Below, in pieces: positions 33,582-44,344 of a stretch of DNA of 64,000 nucleotides (within the stretch, counting starts at the first letter, position 1; each line of letters begins with the position of its first letter). This stretch comes from Persicaria tinctoria (lineage: Eukaryota > Streptophyta > Magnoliopsida > Caryophyllales > Polygonaceae). The DNA is taken from the NCBI GenBank assembly GCA_037127255.1, contig JBANSL010000004.1, positions 30,961,967-31,025,966 of the forward strand. Direction: 5' to 3'. The notes under the pieces are model-generated. The model did not search any database, had not been told where the DNA came from, and was given only the letters and a program-made list of their open reading frames with translations. Position numbers and translations under genes: made by a program.

Positions 33582-36139
33582 TGTAACGGCCCGGGATTAT
33601 GATTCCCAGGTTACGTTTCGAGGGATAAAACCCCCCGTTAGGACCTTGCGCCCCGAGTACAGGTTGAAGGTTTCAAAACTTACTTTAATGTTTTCAAGGG
33701 GGGATTTCATACCCAAAATCGAAGGGATCGTTGGAATCCCCGGGGAAGTCCCCTGTACCTGTCGTAATCTAAGCGTGGAAATCAGAAATCATGCGACTAG
33801 CGGAAACAAGTATAATACAAAATTGTGCCACGGCAGAGCCGGGTCAAAACGGAGTCAAAAGTATAAAGCCAAAATATAATCAGAGTCCAGTGAAGTCTAC
33901 ACTCCAGCGCTCACTCTCCGCCGACAAAATGACCCGCGCAAATAGGCAAACAGCACCGATAGGATGAACATAGATAATACCTAAAAAAATTGATATGGGG
34001 CGGGATCAGATCGATGCCCACTTCTCTGCATCCCAACCATAAGCACACATATACGCTAATCCTAATAAAGATGCTTCTAGATGCATGGCGGAATATTAAC
34101 ACACTAACATGCTCCTAAGATCAAATGCATAATAATAATAAGGCCTTAGCACAGAATACCAAGTGGTATATCCCTCTCCTACCTCCACCCCTTCCGATAG
34201 GTGGAGACTGGCCAGCTCGTGAATGCATTCATTCATAATTGGGCGGCACGCATGCCTAACCCGCTCCACAATAAAGCCCGCAGGCATATCATAATAAAAG
34301 GAAGTGCATGACTCGATTGACTCAGGGTACCCGATGAGGCTGGGCTACCCTATGACCCTAGCAAAGACTCTAGTTACTTCACAGATAACGGCCGTTCTGT
34401 TTACATACGCATAAAGAAATAGGATGCTCAACGTAGATGCAGCCTAGCATGGTACTACATGGCATGCTGATCATGAATGCAACACCTAGTATATCATGCA
34501 CCTATAGCAGGGAATCACTCTATTCAATCTGAGTAAGCTCCGAAGAGACTTACCTGGTATCGCAGAACAGCGAAAGGCAATCAACCAGGCAATATGAATC
34601 CAACACGTCACAAATGATCACCTAACAAGTATAAGTACATGTATGAGTCTATCTTCTAAGGCACACAAAGCATAGAATTATCACACATATAACTTCACAA
34701 CTTAACATAACAACCGTCACATCATCATTTCCATATTATCAACCTTATCTCATAATCTATCATCTCAACTTCTCACAATCATGCTCAACATAATTCGCCA
34801 ATTCACCAACTTAAGATAATTCCAATTCATACTTAACCAATTTGCATGCCATCATTTCAAAACTTTACTTAGCATATAATTGCACATCCTCAACATACTC
34901 ATATAACATTTAACCACAATAATAAATCACCACAATATCATATATTAAATCTCAAAACAACACTTCATATTTTAATCCCAATAATTTCACATACTACTTC
35001 TAACATCTTTTATTTTAACATCCTCATAAAATATTTATACAACCCAACAATATTTATTTAATCAAAACATCCCTTTTTAATTTACCAAACCAACCTCACT
35101 TTATTAAAATTACCAAAAACCACCCACTTATTTTATAAAAGTCCAACCCGGCCCCCTTGTTTTAATTAAACCAAACCGGGCCCTTCAAAAGTTAGTCCCA
35201 AAGAAGCTTCCCATTTGTTTCTTTCAATTCAACGAGCTGGAGGTTTAAAAGAGGAAGGGGGGCCCACGCACACAGGGAGGAAGGAAGGAACGAGGAGGAA
35301 GGAAGAGAGCTCACCGAGAGGGCTTCGAAGCTTCGTCGGAGTTCGTCGGGATCTCGATGGACTCGCCGGAGTCTCGATCCGCGCTAGCTCGGCCTAGGAC
35401 GGAAGAACGGGGGTTAAAGGCGGTGCTTTTCACAGCTCGAAGTCGAATGGAAAGGGAAACGAGCCTTACCGGGGTTCTCGGAGAAAACAGGGAGGAAGGA
35501 GAAGGGAAGAGGTGCTGCTCGGCGGCGGTGGTGGCTCCGGCTGCTGCTGGTGGCGACGGCGGCGCTCCGGGGAGGAGGTGGTGCGGCAGTGGTGGAGGTG
35601 GCGGTGGTGAGGTGTGGCGGTGGTGAGGTGCGGCGGTGGTGGAAATGGCGTGAGGAAGCTCAAGAACCAGTTTTGGCTTGTGAAATGTCGAGAGAGAGAA
35701 GGAGAGAGAAGAGGAAGAATCAACACAAATCTGATTTTTCCAAAGGTCAAATTGCACATAAAAGGTCCATTTTTTTGTGAAGAGTGAGGTATTGTTTGTT
35801 TGCCAAAATAAGGGGGTCAAAGAGTGGGGGAAGGAAAGGAGAGGATAAGATTTTACTATAATTAGGAGGTGATGAGTTGGATTAGGATAAGAGAAAGCAA
35901 AAAGAGAGGGAGGGGAGGTGAGGATAAGATTTTACTATAATTAGGAGGTGATGAGTTGGATTAGGATAAGGATTCGGAATATGACGGAATTGAGAGCTCG
36001 GGTCGGGGATTTAAATTTCCGCTGATTGATCGTTCAAAACCGAAATGAAAGACGGAATTGATTTTTAAATCGGAAAATTTGGGTCGGAATTTATTTTAAA
36101 TTCATTTTGATTAATATTTTAAAAATCCGAGCCTTTACA
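33582..36139 (-). repeat. 5' LTR of the chromovirus
   Basis: Same sequence as 25105-27662 apart from the one base noted. It would hold the promoter for the genomic RNA. A GC-rich GGT/GGC block (35510-35650) and a purine-rich tract (35270-35310) stand out against an AT-rich, TA-poor region at 34680-35130. A 60-bp unit (GGATAAGATTTTACTATAAT then TAGGAGGTGATGAG) is duplicated within it at about 35842 and 35921. Confidence 0.96.
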
Positions 36140-36592
36140 AATCTCATAGTAGATAAGCAAGCAAAATAAGCAACAGTCAAGCAAGCAAACAAATCTCACA
36201 GTGCTTCCACACATGACAGAAGATAGGCAACAACCAAGCAAGCAAACAAAAAAAAAATCAGTGCATAATAGATGTGAAGCACAAAACCAAATTATTTTTT
36301 AGGTAAAAGATATAAGTAATAAGTACTTAGGTAAAAGTTGCTTGAGGCGAGATCACACTATAAAGATCTAAGTAATAAGTACAGTAGATAAGAACAGTAG
36401 ATAAGCATATTTTTTAGGTAAAAGATATAAGTAATAAGTGCAGTAGATAAGCATATTTTTTAGGTAAAAGATATAAGTAATAAGTATTTTTTAGGTAAAA
36501 ATAAGCAACAGTCAAGAAAGCAAACACAGATCACACTATAAAGATATAAGTAATAAGTACTTAAATAAAAGATAATAAAAAAAATAAACTAC
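36140..36592. repeat. Simple repeats in intron 1 of element C transposase
   Basis: AAGCAAGCAAAC, ATAAGCAACAGTCAAG and TTTTTTAGGTAAAAGATATA recur. The same words occur on the other side of the chromovirus at 24780-25104, showing that both flanks belong to one intron. Confidence 0.7.
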
Positions 36593-36822
36593 CTCCAAAT
36601 AATCTCTTACGGGGGACTGTTGCTTATCTGTTAGTTTGCTCCATGTTGATGCAAGCATCGGCACTTTGTCCCTGATAGCACACCCAATGTCTCGGACAAA
36701 GGTGTCATGCAGTTGCTTGAGGCCAGGCCCCGTGTGGAAGCAGGACCACTCAATCTTCAGCATCTTCCCTGCTGCTGCCTTGAGGAGTGCTGTTTTGTGA
36801 CTCTTGATGGTTCGATATTTAC

Positions 36823-37899
36823 CTAAAAATCATAAGAACATATCAGATAACAGTTGAGATAATAAGACAGTTGATATTTACCTATAATATCCAGTTTAAT
36901 CATTATTATTAGCAATAAGCAACATAAATCCTAAATCTAAAATAGAACCATGGAACAAACACAATTCCAAATCCAAATCTAGCAGTGGCAGGTCTAATAA
37001 GCAACAAACACAATCATCATCAACATAAGTAACATTTATAAGCAACAAAAAAAAAAAGCAACATGTAGTGATATGGCTATGGTGAAGGAGTAATAGAATG
37101 CTTGTGTGTATATTCAACATAAGTAACATTTAGAAGGTAAGTAACATTTAGGAGGTAATGCTTGTGTGTCAAGACTTTTAGGAAGTAACATTTAGTAACA
37201 TTTAGAAAGCAAGCAACATTTAGGAAGTAACATTTAGGAAGTAACATTTAGTAACATTTAGGAAGTAACATTTAGTAACATTTAGAAAGCAACTACACTG
37301 CAGTCAAGACTTTTCTAAGGCAGAGAAAAAGAAAGCAAAGTTTCTGGATAAACTCAGCCAGCAAATATCAAGCCAAAGGAAGTAACATTTAGTCTCATTC
37401 CAAGGCTAAGTCCACAAATATCAAGCCAAAGGAAAAAAAAAAAAAAGCAACTACACTGCAGCCAGTAACATTTAAGAAGTAACATTTAGTCTCATTCGAA
37501 GGTTAAGTCCACAAATATCAAGCCAAAGGAAAAAACAAAAAGAATCACTGCAGCCAGTTAAAACAAAAAGACATTGAACATACTTCCTGTTCAATTTCAC
37601 ACAAATCAAATTGAAACCCTAAATCCTAAATAAGATTGAAACCCTAAATCCTAAATCCTAAATCCTAAATCCTAAATCAGATTAAAACCCTAAATCCTTA
37701 TACAAATTGAAACCCTAAATCCTAAATCCTATGAGATTGAAACCCTAAATCCTAAATCAGTATACAAATTGAAACCCTAAATCCTATGAGTGTGAAATGG
37801 GGGAAGGGTTTTCGAGCCCTCTAGGGTTATTTTGGGAGAAAGGATGAAGATGAGAATGATTTATTGTACAGTACAACCGATTTTAATTGTTTGCTACAG
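36823..37899. repeat. 5' region of element C with AGTAACATTTAG and CCTAAAT repeats
   Basis: AGTAACATTTAG(GA) recurs about a dozen times at 37120-37490. From 37615 to 37790 AAACCCTAAATCC and CCTAAATCCTAAAT recur, close to but not identical with the plant telomere unit CCCTAAA. It should be the promoter or 5' UTR side of the transposase gene, but no promoter element is certain. Confidence 0.6.
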
Positions 37900-38430
37900 A
37901 AAACACATTCAGGCGACGAACATATATATAACTCCGTCTCCTGAGTGAATAGTAATAAATATGGGGTCAACTACCCCACTTTTCAGGCGACGGACATATT
38001 TAAATATTCGTCTCCTGAATGAACAGTATTTAATATCCCCAACCAACCGGACTTTATTACTCTACTTTTGAAAAAGTCCAACGTTCAGGCGACGAACCAC
38101 AAGAACTTCCGTCGCTACAAAGGCCCGAACAACGCTCAAGCGACGAACCACTAGTATTTCCGTTGCTACAAAGGCCCATTCTGACAGCCGTCATTCAGAT
38201 ACCTATTTGGGCGACCGATCTTGAGCAAAGTTCATCGCCTGAATTTTTTCCCTCGCCTGGTACAGTTCAACCGACGAACATTCAGGGTTTCTGGTCGGCT
38301 GAACATGGGTTAGAGGCGGTTTGGGCCTCCCAACGTTCAGGCGACGGGCCTTAGTAAGTTCGTCGCCCGAACCTGATTCAGGCGACGAACCTTTTGAGTT
38401 CCGTCGAGCGAGACGCAATCTGGCGTAGTG
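37900..38430. repeat. Right subterminal repeats of element C
   Basis: Copies of TTCAGGCGACGAAC and CGTCGCCTGA variants mirror the left array. Some copies have TCTCCTGAGT in place of the CGCCTGA half, as also seen on the left at 18650-18730, so the array contains at least two sub-variants. Confidence 0.85.
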
Positions 38431-38433
38431 TAT

Positions 38434-38788
38434 TTTATTAATTTCGTTTTATCCCTTTGATACCAAGCACACCTTCGATAAGGAGCTCCTTGCGGACAAT
38501 GAACCCTATATTATTTTTAAGTAGCATAATCTGAAAATTTCTACTTAATTTGATGAAGTATAGTTGCATGTTCTTTATTGTCCTACCCTTTCCGCTTTTT
38601 TAGTAGATTCACTTTCTCATATTTTCCTCTTTAGTTTGGTTAGAAAATTGTTTTGGGCATTTCCGTCCCTAGTCTTGCTTAGAGATTGTATGCATACTTA
38701 ATTTGGGAAATAATTGCACATATCCTTGATCCTTTCAGTTTATCCTCCTTTTCTGTGCATGTATCTTGTGATATGCATATCTAGTAAA
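38434..38788. other. Element A sequence between C and Helitron 1
   Basis: A short AT-rich stretch with exon-like codons near 38455-38505 (DTKHTFDKELLADNEP in one frame), too short to assign. It may belong to the same captured gene as the SEC5-like piece beyond the Helitron. Confidence 0.3.
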
Positions 38789-41227
38789 TCTATATTTATA
38801 ATACTAAAGGAGAAGTCGCCTACGACATGTGGCGGCTTCTCCTTTAAAGTAGGTTATTTTAATTTTATTATTATTTATGGTTTGTTAATTAATTAATTGC
38901 AATTTAAATTACATATATTGATTATATTAATAATAATCAATAATCAATTAATTTTTTTAAATGTGTATCCGGTTGTTATGATTGTTTTTTTATGATTTGT
39001 TAATTAATTAATTTCAATTTAAATTAATAATAATCAATTAATTGTTTTTAAACGTGTATCCGGATGTTATGATTTTATAGGTTTTTTTTTGTTTTTTTTT
39101 ATTTATAGTTTGTTAATTAATTAATTGCAATTTAAATTAATTATATTAATAATTATCAATTATCAATTAATTTTTTTTAAATGTATATCCAGTTGTTATG
39201 ATTGTTTTTTTTATGATTTGTTAATTAATTAATTTCAATTTCAATTAATAATAATTAATTAATTATTTTTAAACGTGTATCCGGTTGTTATGATTTTATA
39301 TGTCGATTAGTTTAATGGATGAAAGATATGCCGATGTTTTAAAATGATATGCCGATTAGTTTAAAATGTGTATCCGGTTGTTACTAATTGATTGTTATCC
39401 TATCGGTAAAATGAAAGATATGCCGATTAGATTTAGAAATTAAAATATCAATTGATTGTTTATCTGGTTGTTATGATTTTTTTATCTGGTTGTTATAATA
39501 CTAAAGGAGAAGTCGCCTACGACATGTGGCGGCTTCTCCTTTAAAGTAGGTTATTTTAAATTTTTATTTATTTATGGTTTGTTAATTAATTAATTGCAAT
39601 TTAAATTACTTATATTGATTATATTAATAATAATCACTAATCAATTAATTTTTTTAAATGTGTATCCGGTTGTTATGATTGTTTTTTATGATTTGTTAAT
39701 TAATTAATTTCAATTTATTAATAATAATCAATTAATTATTTTTAAACGTGTATCCGGTTGTTATGATTTTATAGGTTTTTTTTGTTTATTTATTTATGGT
39801 TTGTTAATTAATTAATTGCAATTTAAATTAATTATATTAATAATTATCAATTATCAATTTTTTTTTTAAATGTATATCCGGTTGTTATGATTGTTTTTTT
39901 TATGATTTGTTAATTAATTAATTTCAATTTCAGTTAATAATAATTAATTAATTGTTTTTAAACGTGTATCCGGTTTTTATGATTTTATATGTCGATTAGT
40001 TTAATTGATGAAAGATATGCCGATGTTTTAAAATGATATACCGATTAGTTTAAAATGTGTATCCGGTTGTTATCAATTGATTTTTATCCTATCGGTAAAA
40101 TGAAAGATATGCCGAATAGATTTAGAAATTAAAATATCAATTGATTGTTTATCTGGTTGTTATGATTTTTTTGTTAAGCTAAACGATCTTATCCGGCGGT
40201 GATCCCATGGTTACGCCTCTATATATTAGTTAGTGATTCATGGTATGTCGTATGAAAAGTTTTTTCAACCGATCTAGATTAAGATTGCCCACAATGTCAA
40301 ATAATAAAGGTAAGGTACCCATAGAGAATAATAATAGGAAGCTTCGAAAAAAAAGGTACGTTAAATATTATTTTATTTATCTTCGTTTTGTGATTCATTA
40401 ATAATGTTTTTGATTTAGTTTATTTGTTTGTGCAAATTAGCATCGGGATTCGTTATGGAGTTCATTTTGGATTTTAGTTTCGTTTTGATTGAATTCTTTA
40501 ATCACGTTTTTTATTTAGTTTATTTGTTTGCTATTCGCGTTTGGTCCGATGCACTAATCATATGTGCCCAATCCGGGTGCATTGGCATCTCAAGCTCAAC
40601 TCCAAGCAATACTGGCGAGTGAAGGTCACGATTACAAATTTCAAGTTTCAACTACAGGATGAACTATTCGCAGTGGAACGTACTTGATCGTGCAACATCC
40701 CAACTTTGATAACCTGACCCATTTTTTCAGCTTCAACTATAAGCCATTAATGCCATATGGAACTATAAGTAACTTCTTATTATATCAACACTTTGTATCC
40801 GTTGAAGCCTGTTTGTCTAAGCAATACAAATTTATTTGTTTGTTGACAGACGACACGACAATGCTATAGGGCATGCAGTTCTACAATGATCTTCTCATGT
40901 AAGTCAGGCCATATGCACGACAATGTGCAGTCCGAGCTTCTCTTCGGAAATGATTCATTTACTTTCAAATTTATTTATTTGTTATTAATTGATAAGAATT
41001 TGTTTTTTTTAATTACTATAGGATTTATTAATTTTTTGGTGAAATATAGGATTTGTTAATTAGATTAGATTAATATATAATTTGTTTTTTATTAATTGAT
41101 AAGATTTTGTTAGTTATTAATTGATAAGAACTAAAACCAATTCATAAAAAAAAATTATACATTTTTTTAATATTAAATGTATTAACTTTTAAAAAATAAC
41201 CGCACAAAAGTGCGGGTACTAAACTAG
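38789..41227 (+). mobile_element. Helitron 1, non-autonomous, with duplicated 5' part
   Basis: It begins TCTATATTTATAATACTAAA and ends in a hairpin CCGCAC-AAAA-GTGCGG (41200-41215), then GTACTAAACTAG. It sits between A (38788) and T (41228), as Helitrons do, with no target duplication. The 5' portion is present twice in tandem: ATAATACTAAAGGAGAAGTC at 38799 and again about 39495, with roughly 690 bp per copy. Each copy itself holds sub-repeats with TTGTTAATTAATTAATT and GTATCCGGTTGTTATG. Beyond 40250 there is gene-like DNA of unknown origin (short frames at 40428 and 40684). No Rep/helicase is seen. Confidence 0.85.
38799..40190 (+). repeat. Tandem duplication of the Helitron 1 5' region, two copies of about 690 bp
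   Basis: Copy 1 is about 38799-39490 and copy 2 about 39492-40190; both begin with ATAATACTAAAGGAGAAGTC. Small indels separate them, so the event is not very recent. Confidence 0.8.
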
Positions 41228-41267
41228 TGAAACAACTATAACAAAGCACATCTTTTTCAGTTTAATA

Positions 41268-41592
41268 TTTCTGTGTATGAGAACATCCTAAAGAAGGATT
41301 ACACACCATTCTTGGCTAGTTATATGCATCCGTGGTTTGAACTTAATTTCATCCTAATTTCTCTTAATCTTCCCTGGTGGTTATGGCATATGGATGGGAG
41401 ATTTCTAACGCTTGTTGATTTTCCTATCCAGGTATTTTCTTGTGCTAAACCCCTGTTAGACAAGACCCTTGGTATACCTGTGAAAGGCCTAGTTGATACT
41501 TTACTTATCCTCTTCGACGAAAACCAAGACAAGGACCTCAGGTTGCTCGATGCCGATGGTTTCTGTCAGCTTATGCTTGAGGTGAATGATAG
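41268..41592 (+). pseudogene. SEC5-like exocyst subunit fragment
   Basis: Two exon-like pieces in one frame. One holds YENILKKDYTPFLASYMHPW. The other (from about 41432, after a CAG) reads VFSCAKPLLDKTLGIPVKGL, VDTLLILFDENQDKDLRLLD and ADGFCQLMLEV, and is followed by GTGAAT as at a donor. The second piece resembles the C-terminal part of plant SEC5, a subunit of the exocyst complex that tethers secretory vesicles to the plasma membrane. It is preceded by TTTTTCAG, a good acceptor. It is isolated inside element A and just right of Helitron 1, so it is a captured fragment and not a gene. The family call rests on recognition only. Confidence 0.6.
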
Positions 41593-41639
41593 ATATCTTT
41601 ATACATCTAATGCTTTAACTATTCTCTAAATATCATCCT

Positions 41640-41996
41640 GTTTCCTGCCTCTTGTCATAAACATGTGTTCTTCCAATCATGTGAATATAGACGAGTGACA
41701 TAGATAACCTTATATATAGTTAATCATTACTGCCGTGTGAATATAGACTTGTGCTATGAACTATCAACCAACTAGGTAAAAAAATATATTTAAAAGACAA
41801 AGAAATTGATTTACAAGTTACTCTTCTAAATTGCCATAGATGAATATAGACTTGGTGCTATCAGAACTGTTGTCTTTCTGCATCCATCTGATATTCATGC
41901 ATCTTTGCATGGCAAAACTGCTACAAGATCAGATATGTAGCGAACTCTTATTCACTCTACCCTTTGCAGTGTTTGAGTTATTAATGATGTCTCTGA
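41640..41996. other. Unassigned stretch of element A
   Basis: AT-rich, intron-like. GTGAATATAGAC occurs twice (about 41681 and 41736). No gene is seen. Confidence 0.4.
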
Positions 41997-42437
41997 ACTC
42001 TTATTTTTGTGGGTAAAAATTCCAAAATGGTTGGATAGTTGAGCTTTCACATGAATGCCACTCTTATCTAGGAGGGGGTAAGTGTTGTTGTTGTGCATCC
42101 ACTGGGAAAGCATACTCTACATAAATCAATTAAAATATAAGTCAATTAAGGATCCAAGAAAATGCACAAACTCTTATTTTTGTGGGTAAAAATTCCAAAA
42201 TGGTTGGCCAGTTGAGCTTTCACATGAATGTCACTCTTATCTAGGAGGGGGTAAGTGTTGTTGTTGTGCATCCACTGGGAAAGCTTACTCTACATAAAAC
42301 AATTAAAATATAAGCCAATTAAGGATCCAAGAAAATGCATGAACTCTTATTTTTGTGGGTAAAAATTCCAAAATGGTTGGCCAGTTGAGCTTTCACATGA
42401 ATGTCACTCTTATCTAGGAGGGGGTAAGTGTTGTTGT
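41997..42437. repeat. 171-bp tandem repeat, interrupted by CACTA element B
   Basis: Units start near 41997, 42170 and 42341 with GAACTCTTATTTTTGTGGGT and end near CCAAGAAAATGCA. They are nearly identical. The third unit is cut at 42437 by element B and resumes at 48168 (TGTTGTGCATCCACTGGG) to about 48245. The intact units preserve the site before insertion. No coding function is visible. Confidence 0.9.
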
Positions 42438-42700
42438 CACTACTACATAAACGACCTAATGTAGCGCATCACTCTGGCGGTTTTTTTTATTGTGGCGGTT
42501 TAGGTGGCGGTTTCTTCTTTTGTAGCGGTTTAAGTGGCGGTTTTAAAAATGTATAAGTTTCTTCCCTTATTGTGGCGGTTTTTAAAATTCTAAAGTGGCG
42601 GTTTTAACTTTTCTCTATTGTGGCGGTTTTCATGCTCTATTGTGGCGGTTTTCAGGATCTATTGTGGCGGTTTTTAAAAGCTATTGCAGCGGTTTTGGGT
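42438..42700. repeat. Left subterminal repeats of element B
   Basis: About ten copies of TTGTGGCGGTTTT-type units, nearly all in one orientation. Confidence 0.85.
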
Positions 42701-42722
42701 TTTCCTTTTTTTCCATAAACAA

Positions 42723-44341
42723 TCTATTAATATTACTAATTCTGCTAGCATTTTGCCGACGTGTCACGCCCATAATTAAAGTTGAATTTTTTATTCAAAT
42801 GAGATTTTCTTATTGGTCAGTATTATTATGGAAATTTCAAAATATTTGTTTCCTATTTTAAATATGGTTTGAATACATTCCTTTTTTTTTTTAATTTTCG
42901 GTTCTATTGTCGTAAATATTGAGACAAGTTTGCATTTTTTTTTCCCGATTGTGATATTCTAATAATTCGTCTACATACATTGAACTTAAATTTGAATCTT
43001 GGTATATTTTATTTTTTGAAATTTATGTTTTACATAGACCCATATCCAATTGTTAGTTTATAAAATGTTATGGAGTATAATTAAATTAACTTTCACATAT
43101 GTTCATATTTTCTCACCAATCATGCAAGTTTTCATTTTCATATAAATTAATCAACTATGTACTCGGATTGCCTGCATTCATTATCTTAACGGATTGAATT
43201 CATTTAAATATTTGTTTATTATATCACATTTATCCCAATCATGTTAAAATTTACCACTCTCTATTCGTTTAGCTAAATATGTTGTTTAATATTCATTCGC
43301 GCTTAGTTAGGATGGTAAAAATTATATAAATATTATTTTTTCAAATTTTTTATAAATTAATTTCGATAATAGGTAATCTATTAATAATATTAATTCTACT
43401 ATCATTTTGCTGATGTGTCACGCCCACAATTAAACTTGAATTTCTTATTCAAATGGTATTATCTTATTGATCAATATTATTGCTGAAATTTTAAAATATA
43501 TGTTTCATATTTTAAACATATTTGTTTCCTATTTTTGTACTAAAATATTATTTAACTTGATATGTTGTATGTCAATTTGTGATCTATTTTAATCGTCTAC
43601 GTACATTGAACATTCGTCAAGTCTTGGCTGATTTTATTCTTGGATATTGAAATTGTTGATTTATCATATTTAACCGATTGCAATAGTCCCCAAAATGTCT
43701 ACATACAACGAACATGTAATAATCAATTTGTAAATATTCGATTTCAAAAAATAATATATAACAATCAATTAGAGCCAAAAATGTTTTTTTTATATAATTT
43801 AATTATTTTAGACATCTTAAATGACTATCGAAAAATAAATAATATTTTAAGACTCACAAGCATTACTATTAACTAATGTTTATTTTACATCTTGGATGAG
43901 GCTTCTTAGATCATTTTTCTACCTTTAAGGTTTTTTTTTACCATCTTACCTTTATTTTCACTATTTATTTCCCTCTCTTTCTAACCATCTTTCTCATGAA
44001 AACAATGAATAAGTTATGTATATCTACATAACTTCAAAATTATTCACACAATCATGTGCTTATGATTTTTTTTTAATATTTGTAATTTACAAATATTAAA
44101 AAAAATCATATTAGGTGGTGTGTTTGAGTATTATTACTACTTTACCTTATTAAATCGTTTTTAAAATTTGTATTGTATCTCTTTCCAACTAATTTATAAA
44201 TTATAAAAAAATACTTTATACGTATTTTTGTTGTAAACACGTATATATATTAATATAGTATTATATAGATATATAAAATGATGTTCAAATTAAAATAATG
44301 GATCAAGCTCCCGTGCCTTGAAGGCACGGGTATTACACTAG
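42723..44341 (+). mobile_element. Helitron 2, non-autonomous, inside element B
   Basis: It begins TCTATTAATATTACTAATTC and ends in the hairpin CCCGTGCC-TTGAA-GGCACGGG (44310-44330), followed by TATTACACTAG. It sits between A (42722) and T (44342). About 150 bp of its 5' end recur from 43377 (TCTATTAATAATATTAATTC, then the shared GTGTCACGCCCA), 654 bp downstream. The rest is AT-rich and non-coding. Confidence 0.85.
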
Positions 44342-44344
44342 TTT

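Larger units (their letters stand above)
25105..36139 (-). mobile_element. Young chromovirus (Tekay/Del-like) Ty3/gypsy retrotransposon
   Basis: A complete LTR retrotransposon of 11,035 bp. LTRs are at 25105-27662 (3') and 33582-36139 (5'), both 2558 bp, beginning TGTAACGGCCCGGG and ending CCTTTACA. AATCT stands on both sides (25100-25104 and 36140-36144). On the minus strand, internal to the 5' LTR, come the primer site for initiator tRNA-Met, a leader, one gag-pol frame (33098-28329) ending in a chromodomain, an untranslated stretch, and a purine-rich site just before the 3' LTR. Long LTRs, a chromodomain and a tRNA-Met primer point to the Tekay/Del group. It sits in an intron of the element C transposase. 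Confidence 0.97.
19189..36822 (-). pseudogene. Ptta/En/Spm-type (Transposase_24-like) transposase of element C
   Basis: Five exons read on the minus strand with GT-AG borders and phases that fit: 36822-36593, 24739-24522, 24428-24246, 19998-19854 and 19529-19189. The product has KSHKTALLKAAAGKMLKIEW, then YYEIDLAVDSYVEKKSGKAY, ALCERNKQNRTKNPNPLNHH (the NK-NR block of this family), LSVEEQTQIILDCFGERKGT and a coiled-coil C-terminus (LEEAKAEIVRLREKT) with a Ser/Pro/Gln tail. Breaks: a TGA in exon 2 (PEQ*RFL), a TGA in exon 3 at 24342-24344, and a run of 33 G in exon 2 whose length puts the rest out of frame. The large introns hold the chromovirus and elements E and D. The true start may lie further upstream. 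Confidence 0.85.
18273..38430. mobile_element. CACTA element C, 20 kb with nested insertions
   Basis: The left end is CACTACGCCAGATGGCCC; the right end inverted is CACTACGCCAGATTGCGTC. TAT stands on both sides (18270-18272 and 38431-38433). Both ends hold dense arrays of CAGGCGACGAA-type words. On the minus strand it carries a Ptta/En/Spm-type transposase gene in five exons, now broken. Without the chromovirus (25105-36139) and element E (20101-23692) it is about 5.5 kb. I find no second (TNPD-like) transposase gene, so it may have been mobilised by a relative. It was inserted into element A. Confidence 0.88.

Noticed and set aside
37130..37280. AGTAACATTTAG repeats as a CRISPR-like array
   Set aside because: Units are short, spacing is irregular without unique spacers, and the DNA is plant nuclear; it is a simple degenerate repeat.
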